Of a stretch of 64,000 nucleotides of DNA, positions 26,327 to 35,649 are shown piece after piece. The position numbers were made by a program, and so were the translations under genes. Below the pieces are notes generated by a model, which saw nothing but the letters and a program-made list of their open reading frames with translations, did not search any database and had not been told where the DNA came from. This DNA comes from Eubacterium ventriosum. Its GTDB lineage: Bacteria; Bacillota; Clostridia; Lachnospirales; Lachnospiraceae. The first letter of the stretch is position 1; every line of letters starts with the position of its first letter. The stretch covers positions 569,501 through 633,500 of the forward strand of contig NZ_CP102282.1 in assembly GCF_025150745.1 (NCBI RefSeq). The letters are read 5' to 3'.

Positions 26327-27388
26327 TTATTTCACAAGACTATTAATCAAATCAACAATCATATCAACTCCGCCTGTTCCGGCAGATTTTTTCATTGCGT
26401 CAATGTATTTACTGCGATTCTCATAAACTGAGTTTACTGTGTTAACCAAGTCCTCAGCAGTAGCTGTGTCTTCATCTATAACTTCACTAAAGCCCTGTTT
26501 CTTGTAGGACTTAGCATTAAGTATCTGGTCGCCACGGCTTGCTCTTGCAGACAATGGAATAAGAATGTTAGGTTTATTTAATGCAGCAATTTCACAGATT
26601 GAGTTTGCACCGGCTCTTGAAATAATCAAATCAGCCATAGCAAAGAAATCTTTCATTTCGTCGCTGATATATTCAAACTGAGCATAACCTTCCATATCTT
26701 TAAGGCTTTCGTCAACCTTGCCCTTGCCGCATAGATGAGCAACCTGGAAGTTCTTTAACAATTCAGGTAAAGCCTTTCTTACAAGTTTATTAACATTTTC
26801 AGCACCAAGACTTCCGCCTGTTACCATAATTACAGGTTTGTTAGCAGAGAAACCACACATATCAAGTGCTGTAATTTTATTACCTTCAAATAATTCCTTA
26901 CGGATAGGTGAACCTGTATGTACTGCCTTAGAACCAAGATATGCAGCAGTTTCAGGGAAGTTATGACATACCTTTGTAGACTTCTTAATTGCAAGCTTAT
27001 TAGCAAGTCCCGGAGTCATATCTGATTCGTGGATAATAACAGGAATCTTATACTTACTTGCTGCATAAACAACAGGTACAGTTACGAAACCACCCTTTGA
27101 AAAAACAATATCAGGCTTATATTTCTTCATAAACTTCTTAGCTTCAAAATATCCTTTTAAAACACGGAAAGGATCAGAAAAATTCTTCCAGCTAAAATAA
27201 CGGCGAAGCTTACCTGAAGAAATACCGATATAGTCAAGACCGGCATCTTCAACAAGCTGTTTCTCCATTCCGTTGTATGTACCAATATATTTAATTTCAA
27301 AACCGGATTCTTTAAGTTTAGGAACTAAAGCAATGTTTGGTGTTACGTGGCCGGCAGTTCCACCACCGGTTAATACTATTTTTTTCAT
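26327..27388 (-). CDS. murG: Lipid II synthase MurG
   Basis: A 353-residue GT28 enzyme that adds N-acetylglucosamine to lipid I on the inner membrane face. N-terminal LTGGGTAGHVTPNIAL, HESDMTPGLANKLA, TGGSLGAENVN, and the UDP-sugar motif LIISRAGANSICEIAALNKPNILIPL are all typical. Length is normal. It is alone here, outside any division cluster, beside envelope-polymer genes. It starts directly after repeat copy B. Confidence 0.95.
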   Translation of the reverse strand: MKKIVLTGGGTAGHVTPNIALVPKLKESGFEIKYIGTYNGMEKQLVEDAGLDYIGISSGKLRRYFSWKNFSDPFRVLKGYFEAKKFMKKYKPDIVFSKGGFVTVPVVYAASKYKIPVIIHESDMTPGLANKLAIKKSTKVCHNFPETAAYLGSKAVHTGSPIRKELFEGNKITALDMCGFSANKPVIMVTGGSLGAENVNKLVRKALPELLKNFQVAHLCGKGKVDESLKDMEGYAQFEYISDEMKDFFAMADLIISRAGANSICEIAALNKPNILIPLSARASRGDQILNAKSYKKQGFSEVIDEDTATAEDLVNTVNSVYENRSKYIDAMKKSAGTGGVDMIVDLINSLVK

Positions 27389-27435
27389 TTTAATACCTCT
27401 CTTTTACATATGTTATATCACTAAGTAAGACACAA

Positions 27436-27685
27436 GATAATTTATTCGGATTGATTGCAAACAATTTTTGAAAATCTCGCAAAAAGTTATGCAAGCAAAC
27501 AATAGGCAGATTTTTGAAATTTTGCGAGCATAGAGTATGTCGTAAAAGTGACTGTTTGAGCCGTAGGCGAGTTTCACTTTTCGACATACAATAAGCGGCG
27601 GAGCAAAATGATAAAATCAACGTGTTTGCGGTATAACTTTTTGCGAGATTTTAGTAGTGTTTGCAACAATCCATAAATAAATTAT
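27436..27685 (+). repeat. Palindromic dispersed repeat, family 2, copy B
   Basis: A 250-base palindrome between murG and the LCP gene, its 3' arm touching the LCP stop codon. The inner arms CGCAAAAAGTTAT/ATAACTTTTTGCG are perfect and differ from copy A. The tip stem GTATGTCG..AAAAGTGA/TCACTTTTCGACATAC also differs. The loop ACTGTTTGAGCCGTAGGCGA and the sides AAGCAAACAATAGGCAG and AACGTGTTTGCGG are conserved. Confidence 0.85.
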
Positions 27686-29064
27686 TTATTATCTGAAGCC
27701 TGATATTCTTTAGCCTTGCTTTCAAGGGTTGTGTAATCTGTGCCATCTAAAGCAAGTTTCATCAATTCAGTTGCGTTGCTTTCAGATTGTTCATCCTGGA
27801 GCATTACTGATTTGAACAGACCGTTCCATGTTAATTTCTGTGATGCACTCTGTCCTGTTACACTGTAGGATACGATTTGCCATCCTGTTTTTGAAAACTC
27901 ACTTTTGCCCATAAGCTGTGTCTGGAGTTTTACAAGTGAGCCAATGTTCATGTCTGTTTTAAAGCTTTCTCCAACAGCACTAAGGATTGAGTCTGTGTTT
28001 GTAATCATTGATGTTGAAAGTACTTTTGATGATAATGCTTTTAATACTTTAACCTGATTACGGTTACGCTGTAAGTCACCATCGCCGAATGAATGTCTTT
28101 CACGAACAAATGTAAGTGCTTCGTTACCATTCATTTCCTGTTTACCCTTTTTGTACTTGTATGTTTTACGTTCACCGTTGTCTTCATCATATGAAGCGTA
28201 TGTTTTTGTGCTAAATGACTTGTCAACATCTACTGTAATGCCACCAAGAGCATCTACAAGTTTGGCAAAACCTGTAAAGTTAAGCTGTACATAATGATAG
28301 TTCTTGCTTGAAACAGGTATATTGTAAAGTGTTTTTAATGTATCCATAATTGCAGTGTTACCAACGCCCCATGTTACTTCCTGAGCCCAGTTCCAACCAC
28401 TTGAAGTAAGTTCAGAACCATTCTGATCGTAGGCAATACCTGTTCCGTATTTTCCGGCGTGAGTAAGTTTGTCGTATGAATCAGGTGCAACGCTCTTTGC
28501 AATAATTGGTACGTAGTAATCTCTTGGTGTTGAAATCATAAGTACTGTAGAAGTTTTAGGATTTACAACAGCAAGAATATTTGTATCTGAACGGTAGTTT
28601 TCCTTCGGATTGTATGTACCAAATTCATCACTGGCTGATACGAAAACAACGAAAGGTTCCTCAGAAACTTTTTTGCCGTCGCTGTAGTTATTAAGGAATC
28701 CTAAAAATTGTCCCATGTAAAATAAAAGTATGCCAAGTATTATTGAAATTATAACGGACAATATTTTACCTGAAGTACGGGCTGCACGGCCACCCTTCTG
28801 TGTTAAAAGGGCAATTGCAAAAAGAACAACCAATACAATAACTAAAACAGCAAGATAAGTTGTGCTTAAAATATTGGCAGAAACTACCTGATAAACAAGA
28901 AGCCCTGACAAAACAAGCTGTATTAATGCTAAGATGACGCCTAAAACAGAGCCACCTTTATTTCCCTTTTTCTTTTTATCCTTTCCGGAAACATTTCCCG
29001 ATTCAGAAGAGTATCCGTAATAACCGGTTTTGTTATCTAAATCGGACATCATTTTTCTACTCAT
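27682..29064 (-). CDS. LytR-CpsA-Psr family polymer ligase
   Basis: A 460-residue membrane protein. A cytoplasmic N-terminus (about 1-35) is followed by three hydrophobic segments and an extracellular LCP domain (about 140-400) with TSTVLMISTPRDYYVPI, KLTHAGKYGTG, ALGGITVDVDKSF and FVRERHSFGDGDLQRNRNQ. LCP enzymes transfer teichoic acid or other glycopolymers from their lipid carrier to peptidoglycan. It is divergent to the polymer cluster that starts at 29378, as expected for its ligase. AGGAGG precedes the start. Confidence 0.92.
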   Translation of the reverse strand: MSRKMMSDLDNKTGYYGYSSESGNVSGKDKKKKGNKGGSVLGVILALIQLVLSGLLVYQVVSANILSTTYLAVLVIVLVVLFAIALLTQKGGRAARTSGKILSVIISIILGILLFYMGQFLGFLNNYSDGKKVSEEPFVVFVSASDEFGTYNPKENYRSDTNILAVVNPKTSTVLMISTPRDYYVPIIAKSVAPDSYDKLTHAGKYGTGIAYDQNGSELTSSGWNWAQEVTWGVGNTAIMDTLKTLYNIPVSSKNYHYVQLNFTGFAKLVDALGGITVDVDKSFSTKTYASYDEDNGERKTYKYKKGKQEMNGNEALTFVRERHSFGDGDLQRNRNQVKVLKALSSKVLSTSMITNTDSILSAVGESFKTDMNIGSLVKLQTQLMGKSEFSKTGWQIVSYSVTGQSASQKLTWNGLFKSVMLQDEQSESNATELMKLALDGTDYTTLESKAKEYQASDNK

Positions 29065-29377
29065 AAGTACCTCCTTGTAATTTTGATTTTAAATTTGTGT
29101 AAAATTATTTTATGTACATATACTAAATATGCATACTTACGGTAAGTATACTACATAATTATGAAAAAACAAAGTATACAAGGTATTATAATAGTATTAA
29201 AGGTGTGATTAAATTGTGAAATTTGGACAATTTGAATAGGCTAAATAAGGCTAAAAAGTAGCATTAATTGACAAATATTAGTGGCTTTGGTAAAATTGTG
29301 TTAAATTCTAGGCTAAGGACGGTTTGCCTAAATCAAAATAATTATGAGATTAAGCCTATAAGTAAGTAGGAGACGAT
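29065..29377. promoter_or_regulatory. Divergent control region: palindrome and promoter
   Basis: ATACTTACGGTAAGTAT at 29133-29149 is a perfect 8+1+8 palindrome lying over a likely minus-strand -10 (TATACT) for the LCP gene. On the plus strand TTGACA (29268-29273) and TAAAAT (29291-29296) are separated by 17 bases, with an upstream TG, forming a very good promoter for the polymer cluster. The 80-base leader has several AGGCTA/GCCTA motifs that could pair. No gene is seen. Confidence 0.6.
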
Positions 29378-30745
29378 ATGAGAGAATCTAGAGCGTTTAG
29401 AAGAATAATCGTGCTATTATTATTAGCAATAGTAATTGTAGCACAGACTTATATATTCTGGTATTTTTGGAATACCCATTATAGTCAGGGAATGACAAGA
29501 GAGTTCTTCTTTAAGGGCCATATAGTAATGCTTTTTGTATATGGATTAATGTTTACAATATTTTGTAATGTATACGGAGCATTTAAGTTGGGAAGTTTGC
29601 AGTATTCGAATTTAGTTTTTTCACAGATACTTGCATTATTATTTACAAACTTTATTATTTATTTACAGATTTCGTTGTTATCACTTAAGATGGTTAGTCC
29701 GGCAGCAATTATCGGAATGAGTTTCGATAATGTTTTGTGCTGTCTTATTTGGTGTGGTTTGGCAATAAAGGTATACAGATGGCTTTATCCACCAAGGGAT
29801 ATGTTACTTATCTACAGTGACAGAGATCCTGATAACCTTGTTAAGAAGATTAAGACACGTCAGGACAAGTATATGATAACAGAAGCAGTTCATTGTGATG
29901 AACCTGTTGATAAAGTTAGAAAGTTAATTAGAAAGCATCAGGCAGTTTTGGTTTGTGACATACCAAGTGGAAAGAGAAATAACATTGTGAAATACTGCTA
30001 TATGTATGATAAGAGAGCATATGTTACACCTAAACTTTCAGATATTATTCTGATTGGAGCAGGACAGAACACTATGTTTGACTCACCTCTTCTTGTAACA
30101 AGAGTTAGAGGTTTAAAATGGGAAGAAGCGTTTATTAAGAGAGTTATTGATATTATTATTTCTCTTATTCTATGTATTCCAACAGTGATTGTTACATTAA
30201 TAGTAGCAATTGCAGATATGATTTGGGACAGAGGACCTATTTTTTATACACAGAAAAGACTTACACAGAATGGAAAGACGTTTAGGATTCTAAAGTTTAG
30301 AAGTATGAAAGTGGACAGTGAAACAGATGGTGCACGACTTGCAGCTAAGGATGATGACAGAATTACTAAGATTGGTAAGGTTTTAAGAGCTACTCATTTA
30401 GATGAGTTGCCACAGGTATTTAACATTCTTATGGGACAGATGTCAGTTGTAGGTCCAAGACCTGAAAGACCTGAGATTGCAGCACAGTATGAAGAAGAAA
30501 TTCCTGAATTCAGATTCCGATTAAAGGTTAAGGCAGGATTGACAGGGTACGCTCAGGTATATGGAAAATATAATACAACTCCTTACGATAAGTTGAAGTT
30601 AGATTTGTACTATATACAGCATTATAAAGTGTGGACAGATATACAGTTGATTTTGATGACATTTAAGATTATGTTCCTTAAAGAGAACACTGAAGGTGTT
30701 GAGAAGGAGCAGAAAACCGCAAGTATTAAGAAAAAGGTGAAGTAG
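29378..30745 (+). CDS. Polyprenyl-phosphate sugar-1-phosphate transferase
   Basis: 455 residues: four N-terminal membrane segments, a central soluble domain (about 140-250) and a C-terminal bacterial sugar-transferase domain. The latter begins at KRVIDIIISLIL and contains GPIFYTQKRLTQNGKTFRILKFRSM, THLDELPQVFNILMGQMSVVGPRPERP and GLTGYAQVYGKYNT. It starts polymer synthesis by moving a sugar phosphate onto undecaprenyl phosphate. It heads a run of glycosyl- and glycerophosphotransferases, so it likely starts that polymer's lipid-linked unit. Sugar unknown. Confidence 0.92.
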   Translation: MRESRAFRRIIVLLLLAIVIVAQTYIFWYFWNTHYSQGMTREFFFKGHIVMLFVYGLMFTIFCNVYGAFKLGSLQYSNLVFSQILALLFTNFIIYLQISLLSLKMVSPAAIIGMSFDNVLCCLIWCGLAIKVYRWLYPPRDMLLIYSDRDPDNLVKKIKTRQDKYMITEAVHCDEPVDKVRKLIRKHQAVLVCDIPSGKRNNIVKYCYMYDKRAYVTPKLSDIILIGAGQNTMFDSPLLVTRVRGLKWEEAFIKRVIDIIISLILCIPTVIVTLIVAIADMIWDRGPIFYTQKRLTQNGKTFRILKFRSMKVDSETDGARLAAKDDDRITKIGKVLRATHLDELPQVFNILMGQMSVVGPRPERPEIAAQYEEEIPEFRFRLKVKAGLTGYAQVYGKYNTTPYDKLKLDLYYIQHYKVWTDIQLILMTFKIMFLKENTEGVEKEQKTASIKKKVK

Positions 30746-30746
30746 A

Positions 30747-31565
30747 ATGACAGAAAATTATTCAGTGTTGATGTCGGTTTATCATAAGGAAAAACCTGAA
30801 TATTTCAGGGCAGCCATAGAAAGTATACTTAATCAGACAGTAAAGACTAATGATTTTGTTATTGTCTGTGACGGTCCTTTAAATGAAGGCCTGGATAATG
30901 TTATTACAGAGGTTGTAACAGCTAATCCGGGCTTATTCAATATTTATAGAATGACAGAAAACAAAGGGCTTGCCATAGCTCTTAACAATGGAATATTACA
31001 GTGCAAAAACCAGATAATTGCCAGAATGGACAGCGATGACATAAGTAGAAATGACCGAATGGAAAAGCAGTTAAAGGCAATGAAGGAACATGACGCAGAC
31101 ATTGTAAGCTCTAATTTAATAGAGTTTGACGGCGATGTGTCTAACACAACCCTTACAAGACAGGTGCCTGAAAGTCATAAGGATATAGTGGCTTTTGCAA
31201 AAAAGAGAACACCGTTTAACCATCCGGCTGTTATGTACAGAAAGTCAGCAGTTGAGGATTCAGGATTTTATGATGATTATAGATTTTTTGAAGATTATAA
31301 TCTTTGGGTTGCAATGCTAATGAAAGGACATAAGGGATATAATGTTCAGGAGAATCTTTTGTACATGAGGGCAGGTCAGGATATGTACAAGAGACGTGGC
31401 GGATTAGGCTATATTAAGTGCATATTCAGATTTAATAACCATTTAAGAAAGATTGGCTTTATATCTTTTGGTGCGTTTTTGAAAGGGATATTTGTGCGTA
31501 TAGTTGTAAGTATAATTCCTAACGGACTAAGAAAAACAATATATTCCAAGGCACTTAGAAAATAA
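30747..31565 (+). CDS. Family 2 glycosyltransferase
   Basis: A 272-residue GT2 enzyme: YSVLMSVYHKEKPEYFRAAIESILNQT, IVCDGPLN, ENKGLAIALNNG, and the metal site ARMDSDD near residues 93-97. FNHPAVMYRKS and FEDYNLWVAML are also typical. It probably adds the second sugar to the lipid-linked unit made by the upstream enzyme, one base away. Confidence 0.88.
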   Translation: MTENYSVLMSVYHKEKPEYFRAAIESILNQTVKTNDFVIVCDGPLNEGLDNVITEVVTANPGLFNIYRMTENKGLAIALNNGILQCKNQIIARMDSDDISRNDRMEKQLKAMKEHDADIVSSNLIEFDGDVSNTTLTRQVPESHKDIVAFAKKRTPFNHPAVMYRKSAVEDSGFYDDYRFFEDYNLWVAMLMKGHKGYNVQENLLYMRAGQDMYKRRGGLGYIKCIFRFNNHLRKIGFISFGAFLKGIFVRIVVSIIPNGLRKTIYSKALRK

Positions 31566-31585
31566 AAATCTAAAAGGATTGTACA

Positions 31586-32701
31586 ATGAAAAAGGCAATT
31601 TTGAGAGTGTTTTTTAAACCTCTTACCATAATAAATAGAATAAAGAAGAAGGATGAGAAGCTTATCTTCTTCTATTCAAATCTGGGATTTAGAGATAATG
31701 TAAAAGCTTTTTATGATTATCTTATAGAAAACAATTATAATGAACAATTTAAAATAGTAGTTAGCATAAATGACTGGGAACAGTATGTGAAAAGAGCTCC
31801 AAAGAATGTTACTTTCATTAATAATAAGCAGGGCATTAAATGGTTTATGAAAGCTAAATATGCTTTTTATTGTTTTGGAAAGTATCCAATAAAGCCGTCC
31901 AAAAAGCAGACGGTTATAAATCTTTGGCATGGCACACCTCTTAAACGAATCGGTCATCTTGAGAAGGGTTGTGAGAACATTGACTATGACTTTTTTTCAA
32001 AGGTTCTTACAAGTGCGCCTATGTATAAGCCGATAATGGCTGATATTTTCGGATGTACAGAGAACCGGGTTGAAGTTATGGGAAATCCCCGTAATGATGA
32101 AATGTTCAAAAAAGACAGAATTAAGGATGACTATATAAAAGGAGGCGCAGGTAAGCTTATACTTTGGCTTCCAACATACAGAGAATACGATGAAGGCTTT
32201 ATTATTTCCATACTAAATAAAGATGAACTTAACAGTTTAAATACTTATCTTATGGATAATAACATTAAGATGATTGTAAAGCTTCACCCACTTCAGACAG
32301 CAGATACACAGGGAATAGAATTATCCCACATTAAGTTTATTACTCAGGATGAGCTTAACAGGTCAGACATGACTGTGTATACTTTATTAAGAAATGCAGA
32401 TGGGTTAATAACAGATTATTCATCAGTATATTTTGATTATATGCTTCTTAACAGACCGATAGGTTTTGCAGTGGAAGATATGGAAAAATATAAGAACAAA
32501 AGAGGATTTATTTTTGACAACCCTAAGGAATATATGCCGGGGCCTGAAATTAGGAACCTTTCAGATATAGAAGAATTTATTGAAAATATCGTTTCAGGCA
32601 ATGACTTGTATAAGGAAGCAAGAGAGTCAGTAAATGATAAGATTAATTATTATAAAGACGGCAATTGCTGTAAGAGAGTAGCAGAAACATTTATTAAATA
32701 A
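31586..32701 (+). CDS. TagB-like glycerophosphotransferase
   Basis: A 371-residue single-domain CDP-glycerol phosphotransferase. Motifs: INLWHGTPLKRIG near 112-124, MGNPRNDEMF, WLPTYREYDEG, KLHPLQTAD and GLITDYSSVYFDYMLLNRPIGF. Its length matches primase-type TagB enzymes that add the first glycerol phosphate to the linkage unit. It could instead extend the chain. The stop overlaps the next frame. Confidence 0.85.
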   Translation: MKKAILRVFFKPLTIINRIKKKDEKLIFFYSNLGFRDNVKAFYDYLIENNYNEQFKIVVSINDWEQYVKRAPKNVTFINNKQGIKWFMKAKYAFYCFGKYPIKPSKKQTVINLWHGTPLKRIGHLEKGCENIDYDFFSKVLTSAPMYKPIMADIFGCTENRVEVMGNPRNDEMFKKDRIKDDYIKGGAGKLILWLPTYREYDEGFIISILNKDELNSLNTYLMDNNIKMIVKLHPLQTADTQGIELSHIKFITQDELNRSDMTVYTLLRNADGLITDYSSVYFDYMLLNRPIGFAVEDMEKYKNKRGFIFDNPKEYMPGPEIRNLSDIEEFIENIVSGNDLYKEARESVNDKINYYKDGNCCKRVAETFIK

Positions 32702-32712
32702 TGGAGAGTTGT

Positions 32713-35154
32713 ATGAATGCTTCAACATTAAAACAGAAATTAAAAAGGAATAAAATAGCAAGAATTGGTGCGAAGGTTCTTTTGCCTAATCCTTATCCAA
32801 AATATTATGAAAAATTAGATGTGGACAGAAACATAATTTTATATGAATCATTTTATGGAAAAGGAATGACTTGTGGACCTAAGGCAATATTTGATCAGTT
32901 AACTAAGAGTATAGTCGTTACATCAACTAAGCATGTCTGGGTTTATGACGATGAGAAACAGTGGGCAGCAAATTTTAAAAAGTATGAGAAATGCGATTAT
33001 GTTAAGTTTGTAAAATTCAAAAGTGACGAGTATTACAAAATGCTTGCCAGCGCAGGAGTTCTTATAAATAATAGCACTTTTCCACCATGTTTTATTAGAA
33101 AGCCTGAACAGGATTATATTAATACATGGCACGGAATACCGCTTAAGCTTATGGGATATGATATGCCTAACGGAAATATTGAATCTGCCAATACGGAAAG
33201 AAATTTCTTGCAGGCTAATTATTTGCTTTCACCTAATGAACATCATACAAAGATGTATACGGAAGCTTATAAGCTTAAAGGAATATATGAAGGTAAGATT
33301 ATTGAAACCGGACAGGCAAGAACAGATACTATTTTTAACGCAGATAGAAATGAAGTGATAAAGAGCCTTAGATATTCAGGTGTTAATGTAGATGAAAATA
33401 AGAAGATTATAATGTATGCCCCAACATGGAAGGGCAACAGCTTTTCCAATCCACAGGCAGATGGAGAAGAATATGAAAAGCTTTATAACAAGGTTTGTGA
33501 AGTAATAGATACTAGTGAATGGCAGGTTTTAATAAAACCACATCAGGCTGTTTTCGATAAGATTAAGGATGATGAGAAATTAAAAGGTTGTCTTGTAAGT
33601 CCAAGACTTGATACTAATGAAGTTTTAAGTGTTACAGATGTGCTTGTGTCAGATTATTCAAGTATATTTTTTGATTTCCTTGTAACAGACAGACCTATAA
33701 TGTTTTATATTCCTGATTTAGAGGAATATAAAGATACAAGAGGATTGTACATGGAGCCTGAAAAACTTCCGGGACCTGCAACTGACAGTTTAGACAAGCT
33801 AAGTGAAATGCTTGCAAATCCTTACGAAGCAGTAAAAGATTGGGCAGACAATTACAGAAATGCCAAAGAGCAGTTTTGTCCGGATGATGACGGCCATGTA
33901 TCAGAGAGAATTGTAAATGCAATTTTTAAGAATGAATATGATCATATTAAAGTGGTAAGACCGCTTCAGAATAAGAAGAAAATATTTATTTCGCTGGGAA
34001 GGGCACTTCAGAATGGAATAACCCATTCATTTTTAAGCCTTTTAAATAATTTGAACTATGACAGATTTGACGTTACGGCTTATCTTTATGAGCCTATAGC
34101 AGATGATCAGATTTTAAGAATAAACCAGATTAATAAGAATGTAAGAGTACTTGTAAGAACAGGAGGCAATGTGGCAACAAAAGAAGAGTTGTCCAAGATG
34201 TATTTTAGTATGGCCTTTAACTGTAAAGGTTCGTACGAAAAAATGTTGCCTGAAAAGTATTTTGAAAGAGAAGCGAGAAGACTGGTAGGGGATTGCAACT
34301 TTGATTCAGTTGTAGAGTTTTGTGGTTACTCACCAATTCTTGCATTAATATTGCCAAAGATAAAAAATAAAAAAACGGCAATATGGCAGCATAATGATTT
34401 GATTGCAGATGCCAACAGAAAGTTAGGTCATAAGAAACCGTTAAGGAGAAAGATGAGCATAATCTTTAACTTGTATCCAAGATGGGACAGATTAGTTTCC
34501 TGCAGTCATTCAGTTATGGAAGTTAACGAGAAGAATCTTTCAAGACCGGAGATTGAAGGTAAGTTCTCATATGCAAAGAATACTATTAACTATATGAGAG
34601 TTTTGGACAGCTTAGATAACGATTGTACTTATAAAAACTTTTCATTACCGGCAAGTAATGAAACAAGCTTTGTAACAATGGGAAGATTGTCTACAGAGAA
34701 GAATCATGGAAATCTTGTCAGGGCATTTGGAGAATATGTTAAGGAATATCCTAACAGCAAGCTTTATATTATAGGTGAAGGTCCTTTAAGGGAACAGGTT
34801 GAGGGCGAGATTGCAAGACTTAATCTTAAGGACAAGGTTATTCTTACGGGAAATCTTATAAATCCATTTACTTTAATGAAAAACTGTAAATGTTTTATAC
34901 TTCCATCTATATATGAAGGACAACCTATGGTATTATTAGAAGCGCGTATTGTAGGGCTTCCTATAATAGTTTCAGATTTTTCATCAGTTAAGGATAGTCT
35001 GATGGAAAACGGACAATATTTGATTAATTCTTCAGAAGAAAGTATACTAGGGGGGTTAAGGGCTTTTTCAGAAGGAAAAGTTCCGAAATGTAATTTTGAT
35101 CCAAAACAGTATAACAGAGAAGCTGTGGAAGAATTTGAAAACGCGATTATGTAA
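32713..35154 (+). CDS. Glycerophosphotransferase fused to a GT4 glycosyltransferase
   Basis: About 813 residues. The first half (to about 410) is TagF-like, with NTWHGIPLKLMG, MYAPTWKGNSF, IKPHQAVFD and DVLVSDYSSIFFDFLVTDRP. The second half is a GT-B family 4 enzyme with ITHSFLSLLNNL, KTAIWQHNDL, FVTMGRLSTEKNHGNLVRAF, LYIIGEGPLREQVE and PSIYEGQPMVLLEARIVGLP. An ATG at 32701 overlaps the previous stop, but GGAG at 32703-32706 fits the ATG at 32713. The fusion would add both polyol phosphate and sugar to one polymer. Confidence 0.85.
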   Translation: MNASTLKQKLKRNKIARIGAKVLLPNPYPKYYEKLDVDRNIILYESFYGKGMTCGPKAIFDQLTKSIVVTSTKHVWVYDDEKQWAANFKKYEKCDYVKFVKFKSDEYYKMLASAGVLINNSTFPPCFIRKPEQDYINTWHGIPLKLMGYDMPNGNIESANTERNFLQANYLLSPNEHHTKMYTEAYKLKGIYEGKIIETGQARTDTIFNADRNEVIKSLRYSGVNVDENKKIIMYAPTWKGNSFSNPQADGEEYEKLYNKVCEVIDTSEWQVLIKPHQAVFDKIKDDEKLKGCLVSPRLDTNEVLSVTDVLVSDYSSIFFDFLVTDRPIMFYIPDLEEYKDTRGLYMEPEKLPGPATDSLDKLSEMLANPYEAVKDWADNYRNAKEQFCPDDDGHVSERIVNAIFKNEYDHIKVVRPLQNKKKIFISLGRALQNGITHSFLSLLNNLNYDRFDVTAYLYEPIADDQILRINQINKNVRVLVRTGGNVATKEELSKMYFSMAFNCKGSYEKMLPEKYFEREARRLVGDCNFDSVVEFCGYSPILALILPKIKNKKTAIWQHNDLIADANRKLGHKKPLRRKMSIIFNLYPRWDRLVSCSHSVMEVNEKNLSRPEIEGKFSYAKNTINYMRVLDSLDNDCTYKNFSLPASNETSFVTMGRLSTEKNHGNLVRAFGEYVKEYPNSKLYIIGEGPLREQVEGEIARLNLKDKVILTGNLINPFTLMKNCKCFILPSIYEGQPMVLLEARIVGLPIIVSDFSSVKDSLMENGQYLINSSEESILGGLRAFSEGKVPKCNFDPKQYNREAVEEFENAIM

Positions 35155-35187
35155 AAAATAATTATATAAAATAAGGAAAGGATAAAG

Positions 35188-35220
35188 GTCACTTAAAAGT
35201 GACACCTTAGAATTCTAAGG
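35188..35220 (+). promoter_or_regulatory. Paired hairpins covering the tagD ribosome site
   Basis: Two perfect palindromes one base apart: GTCACTTAAAAGTGAC (35188-35203) and CCTTAGAATTCTAAGG (35205-35220). The tagD ribosome site AAGGA (35217-35221) lies in the 3' arm of the second. CCTT could also pair with AAGG at 35185-35188, extending the first hairpin and freeing the ribosome site. Confidence 0.55.
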
Positions 35221-35232
35221 ATGGTATAAATT

Positions 35233-35649
35233 ATGAAGAGAGTTATTACTTATGGTACATTTGATATGCTTCACTATGGACATATTAATTTGCTAAGAAG
35301 AGCAAAGGAACTTGGAGATTATCTTGTAGTTGTTCTTTCAACAGATGAGTTTAACTGGAATTCAAAACAGAAGAAATGTTATTTCACATATGAACAAAGA
35401 AAGCAGGTTCTTGAAGCAATCAGATATGTAGACCTTGTTATTCCTGAAGAAAACTGGGAACAGAAGATTAGTGATGTTCAGGATTATAAGATTGACACAT
35501 TTGTAATGGGAAATGACTGGGAAGGAAAGTTCGACTTCTTAAAGGATTACTGTGAAGTTGTATATCTTCCAAGAACAGAAGGAATTTCAACAACACAGAT
35601 TAAGACAGATTTAAACCACGAAGATATGGCTGCTAAGGGAGATAAGTAA
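35233..35649 (+). CDS. tagD: Glycerol-3-phosphate cytidylyltransferase TagD/TarD
   Basis: A 138-residue enzyme making CDP-glycerol from CTP and glycerol 3-phosphate. It shows the nucleotide site YGTFDMLHYGH (residues 7-17), GNDWEGKFDFL and the C-terminal signature RTEGISTTQIK. Size is normal. It supplies donor for the TagB/TagF-like enzymes around it. Its stop overlaps the start of the following gene. Translation may be controlled by the hairpins upstream. Confidence 0.95.
   Translation: MKRVITYGTFDMLHYGHINLLRRAKELGDYLVVVLSTDEFNWNSKQKKCYFTYEQRKQVLEAIRYVDLVIPEENWEQKISDVQDYKIDTFVMGNDWEGKFDFLKDYCEVVYLPRTEGISTTQIKTDLNHEDMAAKGDK

Noticed and set aside
27390-27620. 76-codon minus-strand frame just upstream of murG
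   Set aside because: It is the translation of repeat copy B; copies A and C do not keep the same frame.
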